From Ornithinimicrobium cavernae (GTDB lineage Bacteria > Actinomycetota > Actinomycetes > Actinomycetales > Dermatophilaceae), in contig NZ_QDDJ01000015.1 of assembly GCF_003121625.1 (NCBI RefSeq), positions 1-64,000 on the forward strand: a stretch of 64,000 nucleotides of DNA, written 5' to 3'. Within the stretch, counting starts at the first letter, position 1, and each line of letters starts with the position of its first letter. Shown piece by piece: positions 53,762 through 61,555 of this stretch. The notes beneath the pieces are model-generated. The model was not told where the DNA came from. It made no database searches and was given only the letters and a program-made list of their open reading frames with translations. A program made the translations under genes and the position numbers.

Positions 53762-53807
53762 GGGGACGTGACACTGGTGCGCCTCAGCACACCGGTGTCA
53801 CGTCCCC
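53762..53807. repeat. 18-bp-arm palindrome of the gacgtgacac family
   Basis: ggggacgtgacactggtg (53762-53779) pairs with caccggtgtcacgtcccc (53790-53807) with one T/G mismatch around a 10-nt loop. It lies in the 122-bp gap after the binding-protein gene. As RNA it would make a very stable stem-loop and could attenuate transcription into the isomerase genes or protect the upstream mRNA. Shares sequence with the element at 3518-3654. Confidence 0.75.
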
Positions 53808-53852
53808 CGGGGACGGGCGTCCCACCCTGCCACCCACGAGAGGAGACCAGCG

Positions 53853-54758
53853 TTGCGAGCCATCGGCGTCAACACCTGGGTCTGGACCTCACCGCTGACC
53901 GACCGCGAGCTGCCCGCCCTGCTCGGCACGATCGCGGCGATGGGCTTCGACGCTGTCGAGCTCCCGCTCGAGCACCCCGGTGACCTAAGCGTCCCGGCCG
54001 TCTCGGCGGTGCTGGCCGACACCGGCCTGACCCCCTACGTCGTCGGCGCGATGGCCCCCGGCCGCGACCTGGTCGAGGCCGGGGCGAGCGAGGTCCGCGC
54101 CACCCAGGACTACCTGAGGCACTGCATCGACCTGGCGCAGGGCATCGGGGCGGCGTCGGTGTGCGGTCCGTTCTATGCCGCGACGGGCCGCGTATGGCGC
54201 ATGGGGCCGGAGCAGCGCGCCTCCACCCTGGCGCAGTGGCGGCAGAACCTGGCCCCGGTGGCCGCGCACGCGCGGCAGGCAGGCGTGCGGATCGGCATCG
54301 AGCCGCTCAACCGCTACGAGACCTCCCTGATCAACACCGTCGACCAGGCCCTCGAGGGTCTCGGCGAGCTGCTGGACGAGGGCGTCGGGCTCGCGCTGGA
54401 CACCTACCACCTGAACATCGAGGAGCGGTCGTCCGCCGGGGCGGTCCGCCGGGCCGGCGAGCACGTGGTGCACGTGCAGGCCTCCGGCAGCGACCGCGGC
54501 GCACCGGGCGGGGACCAGACCGACTGGCCCGCCCTGCTCGAGGCGCTCGACGAGGTCGGGTACACCGGCCCCCTGAACATCGAGAGCTTCACCGCCGACA
54601 ACGAGGCCATCGCCACCGCCACGTCGATCTGGCGACCGCTGGCCCCGAGCCAGGACGAGCTGGCGACCAGCGGGCTGGCCTTCCTGCGCTCCCTCACCGC
54701 ACCGACCGAGCCCGCACCGACCGAGCCCGCACCGACCGAGGGGGAACCCCGTGCCTGA
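53853..54758 (+). CDS. Sugar isomerase/epimerase (D-tagatose/psicose 3-epimerase-like)
   Basis: A 301-residue xylose-isomerase-like TIM barrel, starting at TTG 53853 behind GAGGAGA. Metal and catalytic residues fit ketose 3-epimerases: Glu in IGIEPLNRYETSLIN, Asp in LALDTYHLNIEE, ASGSDRGAPGGDQTDW and Glu in LNIESF. It would epimerise a ketose or keto-cyclitol. A 15-bp tandem repeat at 54699-54743 makes an APTEP tail. The start of the dehydrogenase gene overlaps its last eight bases. Confidence 0.85.
   Translation: MRAIGVNTWVWTSPLTDRELPALLGTIAAMGFDAVELPLEHPGDLSVPAVSAVLADTGLTPYVVGAMAPGRDLVEAGASEVRATQDYLRHCIDLAQGIGAASVCGPFYAATGRVWRMGPEQRASTLAQWRQNLAPVAAHARQAGVRIGIEPLNRYETSLINTVDQALEGLGELLDEGVGLALDTYHLNIEERSSAGAVRRAGEHVVHVQASGSDRGAPGGDQTDWPALLEALDEVGYTGPLNIESFTADNEAIATATSIWRPLAPSQDELATSGLAFLRSLTAPTEPAPTEPAPTEGEPRA
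54699..54743 (+). repeat. In-frame 15-bp tandem repeat (three copies)
   Basis: gcaccgaccgagccc is repeated at 54699, 54714 and 54729 (the third copy ends in ggg) inside the 3' end of the epimerase gene, encoding an Ala-Pro-Thr-Glu-Pro repeat in a probably disordered tail. Confidence 0.85.
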
Positions 54759-55887
54759 CCCGACCGCCGAGCCCCTCGGCGTGGCCGTCATCGGCTACTC
54801 CTTCATGGGCCGCGCCCACTCCAACGCCTGGCGCAACGTCGCCGCCTTCTACCCGGACGTGCCGCCGGTGCGGATGAGGGCCCTCGTCGGACGCGACGGG
54901 GCCAGGGTCGCGCGGGCCGCCGCCGAGCTCGGCTGGGACTCCAGCGTCACCGACTGGCGCTCCGTGCTCGAGCGCGAGGACATCGACATCGTCGACGTGT
55001 GCACGCCGGGCCACCTGCACGCCGAGGTGGCGCTGGCCGCGCTGGCGGCGGGCAAGCACGTGCTCGTCGAGAAACCGCTCGCGAACAGCGTCGCCGAGTG
55101 CGAGCAGCTCGTCACCGCCGCAGCAGCCGCCACGGGCCGGGCACTCCTCGGCTTCAACTACCGCCGCGTCCCCGCCCTGGCGCTGGCCCGCGGGCTCGTG
55201 GCCGAGGGCCGGATCGGCACGGTGCAGCAGGTGCGGCTGAGCTACCTGCAGGACTGGCTGAGCGACCCTGGGGCGCCGATGACCTGGCGGCTGCGCAGGG
55301 AGACCGCCGGCTCGGGGGTCCTGGGCGACCTCGGCTCGCACGCCGTCGACCAACTGCACTACCTGCTCGGCGAGCACGTCACCCGGGCCAGCGGGACCCT
55401 GCGCACCTTCGTCCCGGAGCGGCCCGGCCCCGACGGGACCGAGGCGGTCACGGTCGATGACGCGGCCTGGGCCACGCTGCATACGGCCTCGGGTGTCGTG
55501 GCGAGCCTCGAGGTGAGCCGGGTGGCCACCGGGCGCAAGAACGCCCTGACCGTCGAGGTCTACGGCACGACCGGGTCGCTGAGCTTCGACCTGGAGCGTC
55601 TCAACGAGCTGGTGCTCACGCAGACCGGTGACCCGCGCACCCAGGCGGCCGGCACGATCCTGGTGACCGAGCCCGAGCACCCCTACGTCGACGCGTGGTG
55701 GCCGGCCGGGCACGTCCTGGGCTGGGACCACACGTTCACCTCCCAGGCCGCCGACTTCCTGCGCGCGATCGCGACCGGCGACCCGGCGCACGCCAGCTTC
55801 GAGGACGGCCTGGCCGTCCAGCGGGTGCTCGAGGCGGTCGAGACCAGCCACGGGCGCGGCGGCGCGCTGACCGAGACGGGCAACTGA
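54751..55887 (+). CDS. Gfo/Idh/MocA-family oxidoreductase
   Basis: A 378-residue NAD(P)-dependent sugar or inositol dehydrogenase: GVAVIGYSFMGRAHSNAWRN dinucleotide fold, VCTPGHLHAEVALAALAAGK, then the family motif VEKPLANS with the catalytic Lys. The C-terminal half (SGVLGDLGSHAVDQLHYLLG) carries the DxxxH active-site pair. GTG 54751 overlaps the upstream gene. Together with the two isomerases it implies a keto-sugar or keto-cyclitol intermediate. Confidence 0.9.
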   Translation: MPDPTAEPLGVAVIGYSFMGRAHSNAWRNVAAFYPDVPPVRMRALVGRDGARVARAAAELGWDSSVTDWRSVLEREDIDIVDVCTPGHLHAEVALAALAAGKHVLVEKPLANSVAECEQLVTAAAAATGRALLGFNYRRVPALALARGLVAEGRIGTVQQVRLSYLQDWLSDPGAPMTWRLRRETAGSGVLGDLGSHAVDQLHYLLGEHVTRASGTLRTFVPERPGPDGTEAVTVDDAAWATLHTASGVVASLEVSRVATGRKNALTVEVYGTTGSLSFDLERLNELVLTQTGDPRTQAAGTILVTEPEHPYVDAWWPAGHVLGWDHTFTSQAADFLRAIATGDPAHASFEDGLAVQRVLEAVETSHGRGGALTETGN

Positions 55888-55923
55888 CCGACTGACATCC
55901 TGGAGCAGGACGAAGGAGAGACC

Positions 55924-56925
55924 ATGGCACGCCGATTCACCCTCTTCACCGGACAGTGGGCCGACCTGACCCTCGAGGAGGTGGCCGAGCTCGCCGCGAG
56001 GTGGGGCTATGACGGGCTGGAGATCGCCGTCTCCGGTGAGCACCTGGACGCCTGGCGCTGGGACGACGAGGAGTATGTCGAGGGGCGGCTGGAGATCCTG
56101 CGTCGCCACGGCCTGGGGTGCTGGGCGATCTCCAACCACCTCAAGGGGCAGGCCGTCTGTGACGACCCGATCGACGAGCGGCACCAGTCGATCGTCGGCT
56201 CGAGGGTGTGGGGCGACGGGGACCCGGAGGGCGTGCGGCAGCGGGCCGCCGAGGAGCTGAAGCTGACGGCCAGACTGGCGCAGAGGATGGGCGTGGACAC
56301 GGTCGTGGGGTTCACCGGCTCCTCGATCTGGCAGTACGTCGCGATGTTCCCGCCGGTGCCCGCCTCGAGGATCGACGCGGGCTACCAGGACTTCGCCGAC
56401 CGGTGGAACCCGATCCTGGACGTCTTCGACGAGTGCGGCGTCCGCTTCGCCCACGAGGTGCACCCGAGCGAGATCGCCTACGACTACTGGTCGACGGTGA
56501 GGACCCTGGAGGCGATCGGGCACCGCGAGGCGTTCGGGCTCAACTGGGACCCGAGCCACATGCTGTGGCAGGACATCGACGTGGTGGGCTTCATCACCGA
56601 CTTCGCCGACCGGATCTACCACGTGGACTGCAAGGACACCCGGATGCGGGTCGGCAACGGCCGCAACGGGCGGCTCGGCTCACACCTGCCCTGGGGCGAC
56701 CCGCGGCGCGGCTGGGACTTCGTCTCGACCGGGCGCGGTGACGTGCCCTGGGAGGACTGCTTCCGCGCCCTGGCCGCCGCCGGCTACGACGGGCCGATCT
56801 CGGTGGAGTGGGAGGACGCGGGCATGGACCGCCTCGAGGGCGCACCCGAGGCGCTGCAGTTCCTGAAGCGGTTCGACTACTCCCCCGCGACGGCCTCGTT
56901 CGACTCGGCGTTCAGCCAGGACTGA
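55924..56925 (+). CDS. Sugar phosphate isomerase/epimerase family protein
   Basis: A 333-residue xylose-isomerase-like TIM barrel (AP_endonuc_2 fold): LFTGQWADLTLEEVAELAAR at the start, metal-site elements FAHEVHPSEIAYDYWST, GLNWDPSHMLWQDID, VDCKDTRM and ISVEWEDAGMDR. This subfamily usually sits with Gfo/Idh/MocA dehydrogenases in sugar or inositol-like catabolism. AAGGAGAG precedes ATG 55924. The exact substrate is unknown; it differs clearly from the epimerase at 53853. Confidence 0.87.
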   Translation: MARRFTLFTGQWADLTLEEVAELAARWGYDGLEIAVSGEHLDAWRWDDEEYVEGRLEILRRHGLGCWAISNHLKGQAVCDDPIDERHQSIVGSRVWGDGDPEGVRQRAAEELKLTARLAQRMGVDTVVGFTGSSIWQYVAMFPPVPASRIDAGYQDFADRWNPILDVFDECGVRFAHEVHPSEIAYDYWSTVRTLEAIGHREAFGLNWDPSHMLWQDIDVVGFITDFADRIYHVDCKDTRMRVGNGRNGRLGSHLPWGDPRRGWDFVSTGRGDVPWEDCFRALAAAGYDGPISVEWEDAGMDRLEGAPEALQFLKRFDYSPATASFDSAFSQD

Positions 56926-56950
56926 CCGGTGCCGCGACCCGGCCCGCAGC

Positions 56951-58615
56951 TCAACCGATGCCGAGCCGGCGGGCCACCTGGTCGCCGCCGACCTCGCGGA
57001 CCCAGGCCGGGTCGCCGACCACGATGAGCCGGTCCGTGGCCCGGGACATACCGACATACAGGCGCTCCCGCGCCCGCTCGGTGTTCTCGGAGTTGAGGCA
57101 CAGCACGACGGCGCGGCGCTCCATGCCCTTGCAGCCCAGGACGGTGCCGTAGAAGACCTCGTCGGCGTCCCAGAAGCTCTGCCAGTAGCTCTCGTCGCCG
57201 CGCGTCTCCTGCAGCTCCCGCTGCTGCGGGTGCCGGGAGCCGGTGGTGATCAGCGCGACCTGCTGCGGGTCCCAGCCCTCGTCGAGCAGGAGGTCCACCT
57301 GGTCGTCGGAGGTGTCCAGCGCCTCGTCCGTGCTGGTCGCGATGAAGGTGACGTCCGGTCCGTCGCCGCCCAGCGGTCGCATCCGCGAGGGAGCCAGCGG
57401 CCCGAACGTCTCGGCGATCTGGGTGGTGTTGCGCAGGTTGTGGTCCAGCACGAGGGGCACCAGCTCGATCGGCGGGCGGCCGAACCGCGGGAAGAGCCGC
57501 TGGTTCTCGTCGGAGTAGATGTAGAGCCCGCCCTCGTCGGGGTGCCGCAGCGCGGCCAGCAACGGCGCCCACCACGACTCGGCGAAGTCCTGTGCCTCGT
57601 CCACGACGATGGCGTCGAACCTGTCCTTCTCCTCCAGCCCCTGGGCCAGCTCGAGCATGAGCGCAGGCAGCTCGACCTCCCAGAAGTGGCTGTCGTTGCG
57701 GTCGCCGTCCGGCGCCCCCCACCTCCTCCCGAGCCCGTGGAAGGTGCCCACGTAGGCCGGCCGGGCCCTCCTGTTCGCACTGCTCATCTCCCGGTCGAGG
57801 TAGGTCGCCAGGCCGATCGAGTAGCACAGCAGCGCGACCCGTTGGGCCGGGCGGCCCTCGCTCGCGCTCCCCCGGGTGAGCCCCTTGGCCTGGGCCAGCG
57901 CGAGGACGGTCTTGCCGCTGCCTGCACCCCCGCGCACCTCGACCCGGTGCAGCAGCCGGGTCACCTTGAGCAGCATGTGCTGCTCCCGGGTGAGCCGGTC
58001 GGTCGCCGCGGCCTCCCGCTCGTCGGCCTCCGCGGCGATGCTCGGCGCCGCGGTGCTGCGGCTGCGCCAGATCTCCAACGCCTTCTCGACATGGTCCGCG
58101 GCGGGCACGGGGCGGTTCGTCTCCTGACGGGTGGCCAGGTCGCGCAGCCGGGGCGCCAGGTGCGGCAGGTCGTCCTGGTCATGGACCATCCACCGCGGCA
58201 GGTCGGGCAGCGAGAAGTCCGGACCGAGGCGGGTGAACGGCAGGACGACCGTGTGCGCCCACCGGACCTTCTCGCGCCCCCAGGCGGGATGACCCTCGAT
58301 ATAGCGGCGGAGCTCGTGCTTGCCGCGCATCGCCTGCTCGACCGGATCGACCCGCACCATCTCCCTCGGGGTGCGCAACCACCACTGCCCGTCCGCATCG
58401 ACCGAGACGCCACTGCCCTTGACCTCGATGACGATGACGGCCGCACCGGGCAGCATCGCGACGAGGTCCAGCTCGTGGTCGCCCTGCTCGTTGGTCAGGC
58501 GGACACTGGCCAGGAGCACGGCGTCGTCGTCGAGCTGGCGGCGCAGCGTCTCCCAGACCTCCCGCTCCGACTGGGTGGTGAACACGGAGTCCGGGGGAAT
58601 GCAGCGGGCCGTCAC
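56951..58615 (-). CDS. NERD-domain UvrD-like SF1 helicase
   Basis: About 554 residues. The N-terminal NERD nuclease-related domain shows GDHELDLVAMLPGAAVIVIE followed by VKGSG, a PD-(D/E)XK-like pattern. The helicase part has Walker A GGAGSGKT (about residue 230), IVVDEAQDFAESWWAPLL, the UvrD-type LDHNLRNTTQIAE, GTVLGCKGMERRAVVL and VGMSRATDRLIVVG. GTG 58615 is preferred because AGGGAGG lies just upstream; ATG 58630 is an in-frame alternative. Role may be DNA repair or defence; neither is proven. It is divergent from nagA. Confidence 0.87.
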   Translation of the reverse strand: MTARCIPPDSVFTTQSEREVWETLRRQLDDDAVLLASVRLTNEQGDHELDLVAMLPGAAVIVIEVKGSGVSVDADGQWWLRTPREMVRVDPVEQAMRGKHELRRYIEGHPAWGREKVRWAHTVVLPFTRLGPDFSLPDLPRWMVHDQDDLPHLAPRLRDLATRQETNRPVPAADHVEKALEIWRSRSTAAPSIAAEADEREAAATDRLTREQHMLLKVTRLLHRVEVRGGAGSGKTVLALAQAKGLTRGSASEGRPAQRVALLCYSIGLATYLDREMSSANRRARPAYVGTFHGLGRRWGAPDGDRNDSHFWEVELPALMLELAQGLEEKDRFDAIVVDEAQDFAESWWAPLLAALRHPDEGGLYIYSDENQRLFPRFGRPPIELVPLVLDHNLRNTTQIAETFGPLAPSRMRPLGGDGPDVTFIATSTDEALDTSDDQVDLLLDEGWDPQQVALITTGSRHPQQRELQETRGDESYWQSFWDADEVFYGTVLGCKGMERRAVVLCLNSENTERARERLYVGMSRATDRLIVVGDPAWVREVGGDQVARRLGIG

Positions 58616-58619
58616 GGGG

Positions 58620-58625
58620 CCTCCC
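58620..58625 (-). promoter_or_regulatory. Ribosome binding site deciding the helicase start
   Basis: GGGAGG on the minus strand, 4 nt before GTG 58615, is the strongest Shine-Dalgarno near the N-terminus of the NERD helicase gene and overlaps the codons that would follow the alternative ATG 58630. Confidence 0.5.
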
Positions 58626-58697
58626 TTCATCGGGTGCCCCTATGCCTACCAGAGCCGGGCCGCCCCGCAAGTCACCGCGACCTGCCACGATGGGGTC

Positions 58698-59822
58698 ATG
58701 CTGATCCGAGCCGACCGGATGCTCCACGTCGATGGCGCGTTGGCGCCCGGCTGGCTCCAGGTCGAGGGCGAGCGGATCGTGCAGGTGCTGGGTGACCTGT
58801 CCGCGATCGGGCCGCCGGACGTGGAGGTCCCGGTCCTGAGCCCGGGGTTCGTCGACATCCACTGTCACGGCGGCGGTGGCGGTGCCTTCACCTCCGGCGA
58901 CCCGGCCGAGATCCGCGAGGCCGTGCGGGCCCACCGCGAGGAGGGGACGACGAGCCTGGTGGCCAGTCTGGTCTCCGACGAGCTGGACGCGCTGGAGGCG
59001 CAGATCGCGGCGCTCCACAGCTTCGTGACCGCCGGCGAGCTGGCCGGGATCCACCTCGAGGGGCCCTGGCTCAGCCCGGCCCGCTGCGGTGCCCACGACC
59101 CGGCCCGGCTCGCCGACCCCGCGCCGGCCGCGGTGGCCCGGCTGCTGACCGCCGGTGAGGGCAGCGTGCGGATGGTCACCCTGGCCCCGGAGCTGCCGGG
59201 TGGGATCGAGGCGGTCCGGCGCCTGGTGAGGGGCGGCGTCGTCGCGGCCATCGGGCACACGGACGCGGCGGCCGCGACCATCGCGCGGGCCGTGGACGCG
59301 GGGGCGACCGTGGCCACGCACCTGTTCAACGCGATGCCGCCGGTCCACCACCGCGAGCCCGGCCCGGTGCCGGTGCTGCTGGGTGACGACCGCGTCGTCG
59401 TGGAGCTGATCGCCGACGGCCAGCACCTGCACCCCGACGTGCTCGCCCTGGCCGCTCGTGGTGCCCGCGGCGGCTGGGTCCTGGTCACCGACGCGATGGC
59501 GGGAGCGCTGGCCCCGGACGGGGACTACCTGCTGGGTCCGCAGCGGGTGAACGTGCGCGGGGGCGTCGCCCGGGTCGAGGGCGGGGCGGTCGCCGGCAGC
59601 ACGCTGAGCATGTCGCGGGCCGTGCGCACCGCGGTGGCGGCCGGCATCCCGCTCGCCGGCGCGCTCCGGGCCGCCACGGCCGTGCCGGCGCACACCGTCG
59701 ACCTGGAGGGCGTGGGTGTCCTGGCGGCCGGGGCGTGGGCGGACCTGGTGCTCCTCGGTGAGGATCTGGGGGTCACCGGCGTGCTGCGCCGAGGTCGCTG
59801 GGTGGTCGAGCCGGCTCAGTAA
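58698..59822 (+). CDS. nagA: N-acetylglucosamine-6-phosphate deacetylase
   Basis: A 374-residue amidohydrolase that converts GlcNAc-6-P to GlcN-6-P and acetate. Metal and substrate elements: HCHGGGGGAF (His55/His57), IHLEGPWLSP with the metal-binding Glu, IGHTDA, THLFNAMPP and the catalytic Asp in LVTDAMAG. Length and order match NagA. ATG 58698. It converges with and overlaps the end of nagB by 7 bp, so nagA and nagB are on opposite strands here. Confidence 0.92.
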   Translation: MLIRADRMLHVDGALAPGWLQVEGERIVQVLGDLSAIGPPDVEVPVLSPGFVDIHCHGGGGGAFTSGDPAEIREAVRAHREEGTTSLVASLVSDELDALEAQIAALHSFVTAGELAGIHLEGPWLSPARCGAHDPARLADPAPAAVARLLTAGEGSVRMVTLAPELPGGIEAVRRLVRGGVVAAIGHTDAAAATIARAVDAGATVATHLFNAMPPVHHREPGPVPVLLGDDRVVVELIADGQHLHPDVLALAARGARGGWVLVTDAMAGALAPDGDYLLGPQRVNVRGGVARVEGGAVAGSTLSMSRAVRTAVAAGIPLAGALRAATAVPAHTVDLEGVGVLAAGAWADLVLLGEDLGVTGVLRRGRWVVEPAQ

Positions 59823-60580
59823 CCCTGCCAGGACGGCTTGTGCCCGTGCACGAAGCGGTAGTAGTCGACCAGGCGCAGCCGGGCGGCGGCCGGCTCGTCG
59901 AGCACGGTCGTCACGTGCGGGTGGAGCTGGAGCACCGAGGCGGGACAGAACGCGCTCACCGGCCCCTCGAGTGCGGCCGCCACCGTCCCGGCCTTGCCCT
60001 CACCCGTCGCGACGAGCACCAGGTGGGCGGCCTCCAGGATCGTGCCCAGCCCCTGGGTCAGCACATGGTGCGGGACCTCCTCGGGGGCGAAGAAGCGCGC
60101 GTTGTCCCGCCGGGTCTGCTCGGTCAGCGTCTTGACCCGGGTGCGCGAGGCCAGGGACGAGCCCGGCTCGTTGAACCCGAGGTGCCCGTCGGTGCCGATG
60201 CCCAGCAGCTGCACGTCGACGCCGCCGGCACGGCGGAGGGACTCCTCGTATGCCGTCGCTTCCGTCACCAGGTCCGTGGCGGTCCCGTCGGGGCCGGCGA
60301 CCTCCAGACCCACGTGGTCGCTGAACATGCGCCGGATCACCTGGCGGTAGGCCTGCGGGTGCCCGGCAGGGATCCCGACGTACTCATCGAGCAGGAAGGC
60401 ACGGCACCCCGCGAACGACAGGCCCTCCTCACGGTGGCGACGGACCAGCTCGTCGTACGCCGGTCCCGGCGAGGAGCCGGTCGCCAGCCCCAGCGTGCCG
60501 CCCGCCCGGACCGTGCCCTCGAGGATGTCCGCGACCACCACCCCGGCCTCCCGGGGTGTCGCGGTGATGACGACCTCCAC
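59816..60580 (-). CDS. nagB: Glucosamine-6-phosphate deaminase
   Basis: A 254-residue NagB: phosphate loop LATGSSPGPAYDEL, LLDEYVGI with catalytic Asp65/Glu66, and LGIGTDGHLGFNEPGS containing the ring-opening His. It turns GlcN-6-P into fructose-6-P and ammonia. The start is GTG 60580, three bases after the ROK kinase stop and behind GGGGGA. It is the last gene of the amino-sugar operon. Confidence 0.93.
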   Translation of the reverse strand: MEVVITATPREAGVVVADILEGTVRAGGTLGLATGSSPGPAYDELVRRHREEGLSFAGCRAFLLDEYVGIPAGHPQAYRQVIRRMFSDHVGLEVAGPDGTATDLVTEATAYEESLRRAGGVDVQLLGIGTDGHLGFNEPGSSLASRTRVKTLTEQTRRDNARFFAPEEVPHHVLTQGLGTILEAAHLVLVATGEGKAGTVAAALEGPVSAFCPASVLQLHPHVTTVLDEPAAARLRLVDYYRFVHGHKPSWQGY

Positions 60581-60583
60581 GGC

Positions 60584-61555
60584 CTATCCCCCGGGCCGGC
60601 CCGTGCCCACCCCGGTGCGGGGCGAGGTGGTGGGCGTGACCGGCTCCTGCGGCTGGGGCAACAGCGCGGCGCCGACCGACCCGGCCGGGTAGTCCTCCGG
60701 GAGCCAGCGCACCCGCTCGTCGACGGCCAGCGTCTGCTCGAAGCCCGAGTCGCCGTGGTCACGCAGCGCCGCCAGCAGCGCTTCCTGGAGTGCGGGGGTG
60801 GAGGTGACGACCCCACCGGCCAGCACGACGTCGGCGACGTCGGTGGTCTGCACCAGGATCCGCACCGCCTGGGCGAGGCCGGCGACCAGGTCGTCTCGCA
60901 CCCCGGTGGCAGTCGGGTCGCCGGCGGCCGCGGCCGCCATGAGCTCGGCCGCGGAGCCGGCCCAGCGCCGGGCGAGTCCGCCGCCGGAGGCGTAGAGCTC
61001 CAGGCAGCCCTGCTTGCCGCACGGGCACGGCGGCCCCGACCGGTCGGTGACCAGGTGGCCGATCTCGCCGGCCAGACCCCGGTCGCCCCGTCGCAGGACG
61101 CCGTCCAGCACCAGTCCGGCGGCCAGCCCGGTGCCCACGTTGAGCAGGGCCAGGTCCTGCCCGTGCCCGTCCCCCGAGCTGCGCAGCCAGTGGGCGGCGC
61201 CCCACGCGGCGGCCTTGACGTCGTTCTCCACGAGCACGGGGGCGCTGGTGAGCGCGGCGGCCTCCGCCGCCAGGTCCAGCGGCCGGCCGTCCAGGCCGAG
61301 GTTCACGGCGTGGGTGACCCGACCGCCGGAGACGATGCCGGGCACCCCAATGCCCAGCGCGGCCACGCGGGCGCCGGTCCCGAGCTCCTCCAGGAGCAGG
61401 CCGTATGCCGTGCGCAGGCCGCCCAGCACGCCCGCCGGTCCGCGGATGCTCCGGACCGACTGCCGGGCCACGACCCGGTGCCCGCCGGCCACGACCTCGA
61501 CGGCGGCCGCGTCGACCCACGTGCCGCCGATGTCGACCCCGACCCGGAGGCTCAC
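60584..61555 (-). CDS. ROK-family sugar kinase (probable GlcNAc kinase)
   Basis: A 323-residue ROK kinase without a DNA-binding domain: phosphate loop VGVDIGGTWVDAAAV, LGIGVPGIVSGG, VENDVKAAAWG with the catalytic Asp, and the zinc motif CPCGKQGCLELYASGGG. Between nagZ and nagB, N-acetylglucosamine phosphorylation is the natural role, giving the NagA substrate; glucokinase is the alternative. GTG 61555 overlaps the nagZ stop as GTGA. Confidence 0.87.
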   Translation of the reverse strand: MSLRVGVDIGGTWVDAAAVEVVAGGHRVVARQSVRSIRGPAGVLGGLRTAYGLLLEELGTGARVAALGIGVPGIVSGGRVTHAVNLGLDGRPLDLAAEAAALTSAPVLVENDVKAAAWGAAHWLRSSGDGHGQDLALLNVGTGLAAGLVLDGVLRRGDRGLAGEIGHLVTDRSGPPCPCGKQGCLELYASGGGLARRWAGSAAELMAAAAAGDPTATGVRDDLVAGLAQAVRILVQTTDVADVVLAGGVVTSTPALQEALLAALRDHGDSGFEQTLAVDERVRWLPEDYPAGSVGAALLPQPQEPVTPTTSPRTGVGTGRPGG

